Assembly (NCBI GenBank): GCA_001600495.1
Contig: BCKE01000009.1
Coordinates: 768,234-832,233, forward strand
DNA: 64,000 bases
Origin: Pilasporangium apinafurcum
Taxonomy: Eukaryota; Oomycota; Peronosporomycetes; Pythiales; Pythiaceae
Direction of reading: 5' to 3'
A program made the translations under genes and the position numbers. This document shows positions 45,846 to 57,442 of the stretch, piece by piece (the first letter of the stretch is position 1; every line of letters starts with the position of its first letter). Under the pieces are notes generated by a model. That model did not search any database. It saw only the letters and a list, made by a program, of their open reading frames with translations, and was not told where the DNA came from.

Positions 45846-48800
45846 TTAATCATCATCAGCATATAAAGACGATTTCGAGAGAAGCACAGGCATCTGAAAT
45901 GGTTGACCAGCAGCAATCTTGCTTTCAATTTCCATCGCATCCACACGGAATTGTAGCCACCTGATGAACAAAGTCACAGTATTAGTATAAGGAACACATT
46001 CGCAACACTATAATCATCATTTAACTTACTCTTTCACAGCAAGTGCAGAGTACGGCAACAGATTGTCAGGAATCTCTTCTGCTGCAGTATGCTTTCCAGC
46101 CAAAGACTCCAATTTGTCTGAAACCTCCGCAACATCCATTTGCGATAGTTGCTCCTCTTCTTTTTTCACTGCAGTTTCTGCTGTCGCATTCTGTGTAAGA
46201 ACTTCGATCCATTCACGTTGATCATCATATGTTGGTGCGCTGAGCACAAACTTTGAATAACCGCTGTCGATCGAAAAGCAATTGAAAAGCACCACTCGAG
46301 TTCCTTGTGATTGGTCGACTTGGTTTGGAATCTCGGACACGACACTACCAATCACGTTGATTTCACGTTTGATCGGTCCATTTTCCGTGTCAGAGTATCC
46401 TAATTTGTTATTTTGTAGTGAGAAATATTTGGTTTTCCATGTCCCCTTATAAATGAAGCCTTGTTTCAACAGCACCCCTTTCTTCTTCCATGTGGCCTTT
46501 GGTGTTTGCTTTGATCGCAATAAATTACCGACCTGAGTCTGACGATCAATATACTTTTTCGCTGCAGCGTAAACAGACTCCAGCAAGCGATTAAACTGGA
46601 GCTGAATGTTAGGGTCCATCTTTGGCTGTGGCTGCAGTGACAACTTGTTCATATCTTCTGATACACTGCGCACTTTTCGATCTCCAAAATTAAATCCATC
46701 GCTGCTTTTCCGGTCGTTTCCGGAAAATGACGTCGGCGTGTTACCTCCGCTATTAAATCCACGATTATTTGGTGAAGGGATCGTTAGCGATAGGCCTGAC
46801 GCAGGGGATGATGGGGAAGACCGTGGAGATGAACGTGGAGAAACTAGGCCACTCGACGATCGAGGTGACGATGACGATAGGCGTTTCTGTACGGACTCCA
46901 GAAGATTGCTCGCACTATAGGAGCGAGACCGTTTTCCGTTATCACTCGGTTCGTCAGTACCGAGTGATGAGTTAAAATCTGCGGCGACGGCATCAATTTG
47001 TCGTCGGCTGTGTGGAGGAGTATTCACGAATGATGCTCCCTTTTGCGTCCACCCATGTGACTTCATTGCTCGAAAAGCAATCAGAGTTTGAAAAAAATGT
47101 CGTACTTCTCGATGCCAATGCAAAAAGAGTCGAGCGAACGACTGAAGAAGCTCAAAGCGTAACTTATCCGCATGACGCTCAGGAAAGCAATCCCAGCAAT
47201 TGTACAAAAACTCTAGAGTCGTAAGTACTACTTGGGTGTGCTCTGACGCCAGTAGAATCCGCAGTGCAGAGCACAGAAACCGAAAGTCAAATGAAGGTGG
47301 TAATAATGATACCTCGTCACCAGCTGGAATCGAATATTGATCATCTTGATGAAAGTTCCAGCGATCGTTATTCTCCAAATGCGAAAGTCGATAAGATCCC
47401 AAGCGTACACGCCAGCTTCGAATCATATACATCCACACGCCGAGCAGCTCCACAGCTCCTATGACAGCCGTGACGTCATGTACGCTCGTGCTACTCAGGA
47501 GAAACTTGGTCATTGGGTTGATTAAACTAGGATTGGAAAGCATTGTACAGGATAGTTTATACAAGGTTGGAGGTAGCCATCCGGATTTTTGCGTTTTCAA
47601 CTCCAGTATGAAAACTTTCAGTATTTGTGTGTAACCGGGTAAATGAACCCAGCCGATCTTTTGGTTCAGCACCGCCAACGTATCCAGAACATACCACAAC
47701 CATTGATCAACAAGTAAAATGTTCAACGTGTTCGCTTCGCCGTTGAGCCGTCGGAATCGAGTTTTCCAAGCTTCGGACGTGATCTCATATTTGTCTTCTG
47801 CTTCTTCCTCTTGTTTTTTCAAAACCTTTTCACCATACTCATCGTAGATTGCCTTGTGAAATCGACGCCAATCCAAATGAGCCTCTAACCCGTCCATTGC
47901 AAACAAATCAGCATCTGCATTCATTTGGAACTCCGCAGCTAGCTCCAGCACCACCTCGGTATACGAATCAGCCCAAAGTTGATACAATTCTACACCAAAG
48001 CTCGGTAGTCGAAAGCATAGAACCGATAACATTCTGGCAACGAAAAACATGAGATTGTTGTTCATTACACCTCGAACTGATACCGTTTGGAGCACGCAAT
48101 ATTTGGTTTCGACAAGCATCGCACGCAGCTTCAAACCAAACTCAAGATCTTTCTTGCTCACTTTGGGTGAGACCTTAAAGCCCAATGGACTCGTTATCAC
48201 TGTTGTATCAAATCCCAGGAGTGGTAAATCGCTTAATTCGGCTCGCTTGACCAAGTAAAAGAGCAATTCGTAGAACACATTGCGTAATGTGTAATGTCGG
48301 ACGCGAATGTTCTCTAACAAAAATTGCCACAGACGCAGCAGGATACTCTTGGTTTCGTCTAACGCCTCCGCTGATGCATACACCCATGAAAGCATCGACG
48401 CTTTGTGAGATATCTGGAGCATCTTCAAGATTTTAGTTGCTTTCCTCACTTTGGCTTCTTTATCATCCTTCTGACGCACTGCCATCAGTTCCACAAGATC
48501 TTGCATCTTTTCCAAGACCCGCTGCGCTTCAATTGGGATAATCACCTTCGCTTTGCGAAGAGGTTTCTTCGAAGTTGCCGGTAATCCCACAATAACGGAA
48601 CTGGATGAAGATATTCCATTTTCACTGATGACACCGCATCTTAATTGCCTCACGTCCGGAATTTTCTTGAACAAGACTGTCCCATAAACGACGCCAACTT
48701 GATGACCTTTCAAAGTCAAACTCTGTTCAAATTTGCTGGTAACAAACTGCTCCGAAAATCCAAGTCCATTCAGTCCGAGGCTCGGATCGGACTCGTGCTT

Positions 48801-50167
48801 CTTCTTGATTCGTTCCTGTAACGCATCTTCAAACAACTTTTCTAATGATAACCAAGTTTGGCCGAACAATAAAGTATTGCGTATATCGTCGTCAAAGTTA
48901 GCATCTGCACTAGGAGGTGCCTACAGTGACAAGCGAATGTTACAGGAGTCTGATATAAATGCTGCTGTAAATAAATGTAATCGGGCACTTACGAATATTT
49001 CTTTTTTATATTTTTCTAGGAGCGTCAAAAAGCCTCCATCCGGATCTGTTGTCATCTGTCCTCGCCCCAAGTAGAGTTGTCGGACCTAGTCATGGGGATT
49101 CATCACACAAGTTACTATAAGCCATCTTTTTTTGCGCGTATAGAACATTAAACGCATACCTCCAGTGTTAAGGTCGCAGACATGAGCTCATCGAACGTAC
49201 TGTATCGCGTAATTGCTGGTAAATAATCTGATGCACTAGACCATTCTACACCAATTGGATCTTCGGCGACAAGCGGGTCAGCAAGCGTATCTTCTTCAAA
49301 AGAACTCATCTGCTGAGTGTTTGGCCGAGAGACACGCGATGAAAGTACTGCTAGACGAGCTAGTGACTGGAAGCTCACTTCCTTAATGTCTGAGATCACG
49401 CGCTTTTCAGCATGTTTCAATCTGTTACCCATGTAGAAAGTTTCATTAGTGCCAATGGTGCACTTGTAGCTGAAAGCAAATTTCTTTAGCGGGAGTGATG
49501 CATCTTCTTGGAAATCATGACCTTCTGGCCGATCCAGTTCGTTCGCGATGGCTGGCATCATGACGCCCACATCGCTCACTGAGATGTTCCATTCACTGCA
49601 TTGCTCCATGTAGCAATTAAACACAATACGTCCGTTGTCACATCCAACCAAGTGATGATCGTGATGCACAGGTCCCGTCGCAACAGTCCAGAGATCCACT
49701 TTTGCGCACCCGATCATACTTTTCGCTTGGAATGTCCGATTGGAAAATACTTTTGCAACGAGATAGCGTTTCGGCAGTGTGTTCAGAGCAGCTTTGTATT
49801 CAAATGCTATCAGCAAGCCTTTGTAATTTGGATTCAGATCGGCCTTGATCACAGGTGTAGCGTAAGGTGTTTTCTCCCCTGGATCATCCCAATAAAACTC
49901 TACAAAAGGATCGCTTTTGCCGCTGAACTTGCGTCCTTGCAGATTGCGACACTGAATCCCGGAGATTCGGACACGAAAGAGGCATTCGGCGTCGCTTTTA
50001 CTATCGAGTGGGTCAAACATGCGCTGGAGATACTTGGGGCTCTTCTTAACGGGGCTAGCATTCGTACCCAAGTATTCGCCAAAGTCGCGTGTCGCTTGGG
50101 AAAGTTGGTTCACCGATTCTTGGTTGATCGACAGCGGCGCCGTCGCTATGCTAGTACGGAAACTCAT
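45846..50167 (-). CDS. Large C2 / DUF1765-like helical / PH domain protein
   Basis: Exons 49160-50167, 48993-49085, 46030-48920 and 45846-45960 join in phase to 1368 residues (introns 74, 72 and 69 bp). The ATG at 50167 opens MSFRTSIATAPLS. A C2 domain lies at about residues 50-190 (GIQCRNLQGRKFSGKSDPFV). The long central part is helical. The segment RILLASEHTQVVLTTLEFLY, followed by NCWDCFPE, resembles the DUF1765 family of fungal membrane-associated proteins. After a Ser/Pro-rich linker comes a PH domain (KKGVLLKQGFIYKGTWKTKYFSL ending REWIEVLTQ). The last exon is hidden: a TAA at 46026 is formed by a GTAAGT donor, and splicing continues into EWLQFRVDAMEIESKIAAG. C2 plus PH suggests phospholipid-membrane recruitment; function unknown. 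Confidence 0.82.
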
Positions 50168-50750
50168 ACTTCGTGACACACTTGGATCCCAATACAAGTA
50201 TGAACTAGGATCGATAGTGGATACTATCCAGCGTCCAGCACGTCACACGTTCGCGTCGTGGTTGTCGTTATGAATGAATTTTGTGTCTTCTAGGAGACAG
50301 TTGAACGACGTGCTCTCAGATCCCAACGTGAGAATAAGACGGCCGATATGGACAGATAAATGTACTATGTGATAGCGCCGTCGACTTCTTCTTCTTTTGA
50401 ATGTCGACGTCTTCTTTTGCTTCTTCTTCTTCTCGCTCGTAACGCGTGCAAGTTCCAGTACGGGTGCCGTTCAGCTCGAGCGATTCTTTCCTCTTTTGCA
50501 GTTTTGCAGATCGAAAAGCACAGATAACGATTCAAAAATGAATCGCATTCCTAAAATGGGATGCCCCAAAAAGAAGAAGAAGAAGTGAGGCCATCGTCAA
50601 CAACGATGCAACGTAAACAGGTTAACATGGGACATGTGCCTCTCACCCAGCTAATGACGGGTGGAATCTCATAAAGACGTAAAGAAGAGCACAAACACAT
50701 AAATACAAGGAATGTCGGTGGATCTACCCTGTCACAGAAGAAATGCGCTA
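50168..50750. other. Intergenic, no convincing gene
   Basis: About 580 bases between two minus-strand genes. A tiny plus-strand frame at 50538-50588 encodes 16 residues ending in six lysines; it lies in a purine/pyrimidine-biased stretch and is probably chance. No RNA or repeat was recognised. Confidence 0.45.
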
Positions 50751-53404
50751 CTACCCAACTTCCTGTCTGCATGGGTGCGCTACGACATTCAAGCTGATGG
50801 GTAAACCCTCCACATACATGACACTCGAGTCACGAAAGAATCCAAAGTCTTCCACGCGTGTAAATTCACAGAAACCTGCGTCTCGAAGAAATGCTTGCAA
50901 AATGGGGAAATTGAATCCAACTTTGTGCACGTCGAATGCATCGACCTGGCCGCCGTAGATGATACTCATGATCCAGAACCGACCTTGCTCGGATAGTGTT
51001 TCATTCATGAACAACCGCGCCAGTACGGAAAGATCGGGTACGGCTACGTAGAGCTTGCCGTTGGGTTTCAGCACACGATGCCACTCGAGCAGCGTGGTCT
51101 GAACCTCTCGGTTCACGCCGTAGTCGCAATGCTCCAATACATGGGACGCGTAGATTGCATCTACCGACTGATATGGAAACGCATAGAGGTTTGCCATATT
51201 CATTACGAAATCTACGCGGTCGCCATCATTGATATCAACGACCCACCAGTCGGGACTGGTGACGTGACCCCCAATATGTAGTCGGATCGGCTGCTTTGCC
51301 TCGATTGCTGCTCGGACTCGAACTTCGTATTCGTCTTCCCCATGATGGTCGTCCTTCGCCGAATCCACGGGGAAATTTCGTGGTGCGACTTGCATGGAGC
51401 GTAAAGCGGGGAAAATGTGCATCGCTTGCTGTTGTGAGCCTTTTATCGCCATCCTCCTAGACTTCATTACCTGCCACGCTGCTTTGATCGCATATTCAAA
51501 ATTCCCTGTGTACTTGGCAGTATCAAAGAGCGGATACTGCAGCCGATGACTCTCTACCGTTGTTCGAAGGCGCTGCAGTACATGTTTTTGCGTTGCTAAG
51601 TACACAGCCACTTCGACGTACTCTTTGATGGAATTGACGGTGAGATCGTGCAGATTCAGTGAGTGGAGCGCAGAACTACTCGCCCGGTTGCTCATGCGGT
51701 TTCCTTCTAATGTGACCATTGGGACACCGGCACATAGCGCGTCAAGCATCGTCGTGTGACCATTTTTGAGCGAAGTGTCAAGCACTAGATCCGCGGCTCG
51801 TTTCACGTATGTGTGGCCAATCCAGGGCGCCAACTCGGAGAATATGAGTCTATTCGCCCCATCGATGCCGTGTGCGTTCGCCTCTTCTCGCAGATTTCTT
51901 TCGGCCCCTTCATGCCCCTTGTGTCGTAGAAACCACATGATACTGGATGGAACTCTTGCTAAGATTTGCATCCATGCGCTGAAGATCAACGGATCTATTT
52001 TCTACAAATTCCGTGTACAAATGTTATATTGTTTATGTGGTGGAAAGAGCCAAGCAATGAGAGTCGTCTTCACTTACCTGCCAGTTGCTGAACGTTGCAA
52101 ACACAAATACCTGCTTTTCACCTCCGGACATGGAAAGCAATGGTCTTTCATCCTCAAGCGTATGTCCCAGTAACTGCATATGATCATTGACGATATAGTG
52201 TGTGGGAAGCAGCAATAACTTCTCCGTGAAACTCGTGCCACTTGTCTCGGGAGGAGTGGAGATCCCATCACTAATAAAAAAATCGATGGCTGGGCTGCCC
52301 AATGTCATGGGATATCCCAAGTATGAAAGCTGAACGGGTGATGGTCGATAGTTGAAAATGCTAAGTCCGGAGTGGAGCGTGTGTCCATTTAGATCCACCA
52401 ACACGTGGATTTGGTGCTCGTGGATAATCCTTGCTGCTTCTAGCGGATTCTTACCTTTCAAAGAGATCATATAATCAACACTGCGAGTGATGTTCCGCCG
52501 CCACCACGACCCGGCATCTGTTAATGCGAAGCAGTACACCTTCACTGGATGATCAGGCCCAGACAACAAAGCCAGCATGCCTCGTATTAACGTTGCGACC
52601 GGGTGAATACCAAAATCTGATGAAACAAATCCAATGCGAAGCTCTGGCGATCTCAAGCGCCAACTTTGCTCGTTAGCACAGCAAAGTGAGATGTTGTGGT
52701 TGCCATGTGCTTTGTACGTTTGGCGATTGAGCTCCATTAAGTTCGCGATCGAAAGCTCCGAGAAATCCAATGCATTAATGTTCGACGGCCTTCCGGCCAT
52801 GAGATGCTCTTCAAGTGTAATTTCGATCTGAGCTAGCATATCCTGTCGATCTCTCCAATCAGACATCCAATGTCTTGCCTTGAACAAAAGATGCAAGCTT
52901 TTTGTGGAGCCTTTCTCGAGTACCCCGATTTGTAAAACCTTGGCTGCCTCTGGCAATCTCAGCTGAAATAGATAGCAATTTCCCAAATGAATCCAGCTCT
53001 CAATGTCATTGTCATTTACGCGAACAGCTTTTTCAAACGTTTCGGTCGCTTTGATTAAATCGCCCAGTGCATATTGAGCAACACCAAGGTACTGGAACAC
53101 GCTGGGGTATTGCAAGTCATGTAACACTAACAATACATTCATTAGCCTCAACAACACATCGATATAGCGAGGCAAATGCAGCCAGACCTTTTGGATTATG
53201 GTGAATGATTTGCTGAGCGACGTCTCGTAGCTGCACCATATCTTGCTTTTCGTACAGATGCCGTAGAACTTGATTTGCTTCATGAGGGGTGAAGTAACGA
53301 AATTCCGAGCTAAGACTCAAAACGGGAGCCGCCATCAGCACGATAAGGCAAAGTGCCAGCATCGTCAGAATATGCACAGGAGCGCTCATATAACGCGAAT
53401 ACAT
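50751..53404 (-). CDS. O-GlcNAc transferase (GT41)-methyltransferase fusion with signal peptide
   Basis: Exons 53188-53404, 52078-53126 and 50751-52001 give 838 residues. The N-terminus has a hydrophobic signal (MSAPVHILTMLALCLIVLMA). TPR units follow (YPSVFQYLGVAQYALGDLIKATETF, then SWIHLGNCYLFQLRLPEAAK), then a GT41/OGT-SPINDLY catalytic region from about residue 210. It shows IGFVSSDFGIHPVATL, VDLNGHTLHSGLSIFNYRPSP and VLDTSLKNGHTTMLDALCAGVPMVTLEG, which line up with human OGT's donor site. From about residue 660 a class I SAM methyltransferase-like domain begins: RLHIGGHVTSPDWWVVDI, then AIYASHVLEHCDYGVN and WHRVLKPNGKLYVAVPDL, as in the bacterial COG4627 type. An apparent frameshift near 53150 is explained by a 61-bp intron (53127-53187) with a GCTAATG branch site. 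The second intron is 76 bp. Confidence 0.85.
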
Positions 53405-53773
53405 GCTGGGCACACGTTGTTAATGCGGAGACAGCAGATGCTCGCACTGATATTCCAGCAATGCTTGTCAAAGAGCAAGTGACCCCACAAGATCCAATAG
53501 ATCCCATCTCCTTAAAGTTCCATTTTCCCTAAATAAATATTTCGTTTCCAAAGACACAGTAATTCCTTAGTATAAAGACATATTTTATTAGAACTTTACA
53601 TAACTATATTGTATTTTCCTTTAAAAATTGACTCATTATAATTAAGGTCATTAAATTAGGGACAGTAAATTTTCGACGCGTCTCTTTGTTATTGGTAGTT
53701 TACCCGTTGAAGAAGAACATTGTGGTGGTAGAGCAGCAAACGACGCGCGAAGTGGAGAAGGCGGAGTGACGAC
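53405..53773. promoter_or_regulatory. Divergent AT-rich promoter region
   Basis: 369 bp between the start codons of the OGT-methyltransferase gene (minus) and a VPS9 gene (plus). The middle (about 53520-53680) is strongly AT-rich. GCAGCAAACG occurs at 53733-53742, 32 bp upstream of the VPS9 start, as it does upstream of the CDK8-like gene. Confidence 0.45.
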
Positions 53774-56169
53774 ATGCGGGAACTCCACGTCCGATTAGGT
53801 GGGTGGATGCGTAAATTTACTTGATAGTTTTAAAGGTGGAGTCCGACAATACTCGATTCCATTGTCCACTTGACCACGGTTGATGTGTACATTGCATTTC
53901 TGACGTACCTATCTTGTTCGTTCTTCTCTTCTACTTATTAGAATCCACCCACCACGAGCAACAACAACGATTTGTTGCAAAAGCGGCCGGATTAGAACCC
54001 GAAGATGGAACTAGTGATGGTCATTTATCCTCAGACGACGTGGATTGCGCACTGTCGAGTGAGTTAGATAAAACCGCTTCCTCTACCACGTCTTTCTGTT
54101 CCTTAGACGGCGAAAAGCCACATAATGACAACAATGGCGGCAGAATGGACGGAGATGACAACGATGGTGGGAACAATCAGATCAATGTGCAAGAGTGGGA
54201 GTTCCTACAACAAGCGAACGAGCAGTTACGTAACGAAGTCGCCGATCTCACAAGTGCGCTGGTTGCACGTGATATGGAGATTGCATCACTGAGAGAGAGA
54301 TGCCAGTTCTTAATGTCAGCAGTAGAGCAGCAGGACGCAGTCATTGCCAAGATCTATGCAACTACTGGTAATGGACCAGATCCACCGCATGTAAGACGAA
54401 CGTCACAGCAAATGCCTGAGAAGAAGGATGCTGTGAAGAAGGTCAAAAAGAAAGGGAACGACAGTGTGAGAGGATATCCAGGAGCTATTGCAATGATGGA
54501 GCCAGCGCGAGAAATGCTAGAGGCTCGTCTTGATGTTATCGGATTTCAAGGTGGGCGCGTGGACGCAGTGCTGGAGTCGTTATCAGAAGGACATATGAAG
54601 AAACTTCCTGTCACAAGGAATGCAAATGAAGTGGAGGTTCTTAATGCGGCAATGGACCGTTTGTTATACCCCTCCCCTCCACCTTTGTCTTCGTCATCGA
54701 GCAAGAGTTTTTCACTCTTTGGAGCTGCACAGCCTGCGAAAAACCAATCTTCACCGGCGTCACCGGAGAATCCACTACGAAAGCGACGTCATTCACTGGA
54801 ACGAAGTGAAAGCTTCTCCAGTGAACAAGATTTTGCCATGTCTGCCGGGTTTCTCAGAAAACCAAAGCCAAATCGCAGAATGTCAGGGCGGCTTAGCGTG
54901 AGTGATTTTGGTTTGCTAGAAGATAATAATAGCCCCGATAAATCGCGGACGCTATTGGACCGACAAACAAGCACAACGTCGGAGAAAAGCAGCACCGGTG
55001 GCGATGGTAGTCAACGGAATCTATTTGGTGAAATTGATTTTGCATCAAACGAAGATACAAAACGAAAGGGCAAAGGAACCAATGCAATCCCTATAACAGA
55101 AGACGAAAAAGAGGACAATCTCACATATGCTGAATTTCTCGAGCGAGTCAGTCTCCCAGCATCTCGAGATATTTTGGACAGTATTCGCACTTTTGTGGGA
55201 TCTGTACTAGGACCTCGTGGCAATGGGAAACCTCCGCGTTCAACTGATTATACAGATTATGAATTTTACGGAAATCACGAATTTCGCCGCCGATGCGAGT
55301 ATTTTTTCCAACGGATGGACGATACACTTTTAAATCATCCTGCTTGGCGCCATGCATCAGAATCGATCTTGTCAAAAGCGCGCGATGGTATTGAAAAATA
55401 TGTCATGGACAAACTGGGTAACATCGCCTTTAATCAGCTCCCGGAGTGTGCGCAATGGAAGGAAGAAGACGAGCGTCTGCTGCGACGGATGAAAATCTTA
55501 TCGGTAAGAATGCATGTGGAGGTCTTCGTAATTGTATCGGTATGATCTGTCTCTGTTTAACACTGTGTGGTGGATATGTGTAGTTTGTGACTCCAGATAT
55601 GCTGGATATAAAGCCGTGTATGCGGAATGAAGTCGTGTGGTCTATGGCAGAAGATGAATTGCGTCGTATCAACTCTTTCCGCTCCCCGGGAGATAAGATT
55701 AACTGCATTGTGCGCTGCTGCAGCGTTATCTTCAGCGTCCTTAATTTGTCACGCGGAGATTCGGGAAGCCGTCCCGGTGCCGACGATTTTCTCCCTGTAT
55801 TCATTTATATTGTGCTTCATTCGCACATTCCTCGCCTCCATTCTAATTGTGAATATATCGCGGCGTATCGCAATCCAGCAGATCTCATGTCGAAGTACGT
55901 CCTCTCTCGTAGTGTTGCATTGAAAGGTTTTATAATGCTAATGGCTGTGTTTCTGTCCTTATGTTTGTTGCAGAGCTGGCTATTGCTTCGTTAATCTACG
56001 AAGCGCAATCGAATTCATCATGGTCCTGGATGGATCAATGTTATCCATCTCTGCTGAAGAGTTCAAAAGGTGAGCAAAGGCTGTTGATGCACCTGCATTC
56101 GCAACTTGCGCCTAACTTTTATGCATTTGTAGACTCTATTCCGAGCGAGAAAAGCAATTAAACAATTAG
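53774..56169 (+). CDS. VPS9-domain Rab5 exchange factor with coiled coil (Rabex-5-like, second of two)
   Basis: Exons 53774-53798, 53942-55503, 55584-55894, 55974-56069 and 56133-56169 join in phase to 676 residues. The first intron (143 bp) is the longest modelled here and the 25-bp first exon is the weakest part. Residues about 90-145 form a leucine-zipper-like coiled coil (EFLQQANEQLRNEVADLTSAL). A Ser-rich linker follows. From about 410 comes a Rabex/Vps9-type helical bundle (LTYAEFLERVSLPASRDILDSI ... HPAWRHASESI). The VPS9 core has FVTPDMLDIKP, then KINCIVRCCSVIFSVLN, PGADDFLPVFIYIVLHSHIP and AGYCFVNLRSAIEFIMVLD. All signature residues, including the ADD...P...Y motif, are kept. It should load GTP on Rab5-like GTPases on endosomes. 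Confidence 0.88.
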
Positions 56170-57442
56170 CTGGAGAACTTAAGTGGTAGTGATAGGGTTT
56201 GAATATCACTATGTGTGCTTGTGTTTCTATGTTACATCTGCAATGGGCCGATCCTCACTCGTACTGGTAGAAGCAATCAATAACAAGCGGATCGGCGGAG
56301 CTGATGGATATTCGTTCTATTTAAAATTGATCTAGATGAGCATGCAACAACTTCGTATCTTTTGTTCTCTCTCCAAAGGTTTGTTGTACTACCGCTCTGT
56401 CGACGATATTTTCTCTATCATGTCGTCAGCGATGCACGCTTTTCATTCACTTCCTCGAATGAATGTACCAACTTGCAAAGCAAGAACCTTTACATAAAGT
56501 ATTGAATTTTGATGTTTATTGCCATCTAACCGCGCATAGCAACGAGACGCCATATTGTGCGAGCAATGAGCTGCATCTGTAACTGCCCGTAGACATGTTA
56601 CACATCTACATGGAGTATAAAGGTGTCAATATTATACTAGTCGCAGTCGTAAAGCAACCCAACGGAAGTCCTACTAGTAGTGATAATTGAGGTTTCCTTG
56701 CTAGCTTTTCGATGGCGCCTAGATAGTATCGTGAGCGACTAATAGATGCAAAGAGATAAACTGGATGACCAATGCATATTTGGACAAACAGGCAGCTTTT
56801 GCAACAATTCACTGACCATGACATTTGTGTTCCTTGGTCCTATCTTGCTAGAAATATACTAGTATGTCTACTTTGGCCCTGTAATCGCTGGAAGTATCAC
56901 CAAAGCGGCGCAGACAGTAGCAATATTAAGCTTTCGAATACCATTGGCATCAACACTTATGGTAGAAAAAAGCAATTGCTGCCACCACATCACAGTAAAT
57001 CGCTAGAGATACGTTGATCTGCATATTCGCTAGAAGTGCTCCTGGAAGATTTTTTGGAGGATTTTTTCCAGATCTGCTTGGGCGTCGGGTATGTTTCCGT
57101 CACGTCATGAAAATTGGTCAAATACTTAATAGTATTTCAGATCGGAAAAGCAGATCCACAAAAAACCATCTCTTACTTCCATGATCAATTCAATGTCCAA
57201 TCCGGCAATACTTCAAAGAACAAACTCTTCGTTATGCTAATCTTTGTGCTCACTAGCGTCTTGTAAAAATATGAATCTCGTTCCAAAGTATTTAAAATAC
57301 AAACAACCACATAATCTAGACACCCGAGGAAGTCTGGGGATGACGCTTCAAAAATGTAATCTGTGCTCTCGGAATGAATTCAATGCACAATCTGAAAAAC
57401 CTCATCTTTGGTTGAGTAAGGTGTTAACACTTTCACATCAAC
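56170..57442. other. Long intergenic region without recognised genes
   Basis: About 1.27 kb between two plus-strand genes, the longest apparently empty stretch outside the transposon region. Short open frames occur on both strands, the best being minus 56606-56824 with a hydrophobic segment, but none matches a known motif. A small direct repeat (GAAGATTTTTTGGAGGATTTTTTCC) lies near 57035. It may include relics of old elements or a long 5' UTR. Confidence 0.45.

Noticed and set aside
50538-50588. Sixteen-codon ORF ending in poly-lysine
   Set aside because: Too short, within a biased AAG-rich stretch, and without any supporting signal.
53117-53190. Apparent frameshift in the OGT gene
   Set aside because: A 61-bp GT-AG intron with a branch-like GCTAATG restores the frame and a proper TPR, so the gene need not be broken.
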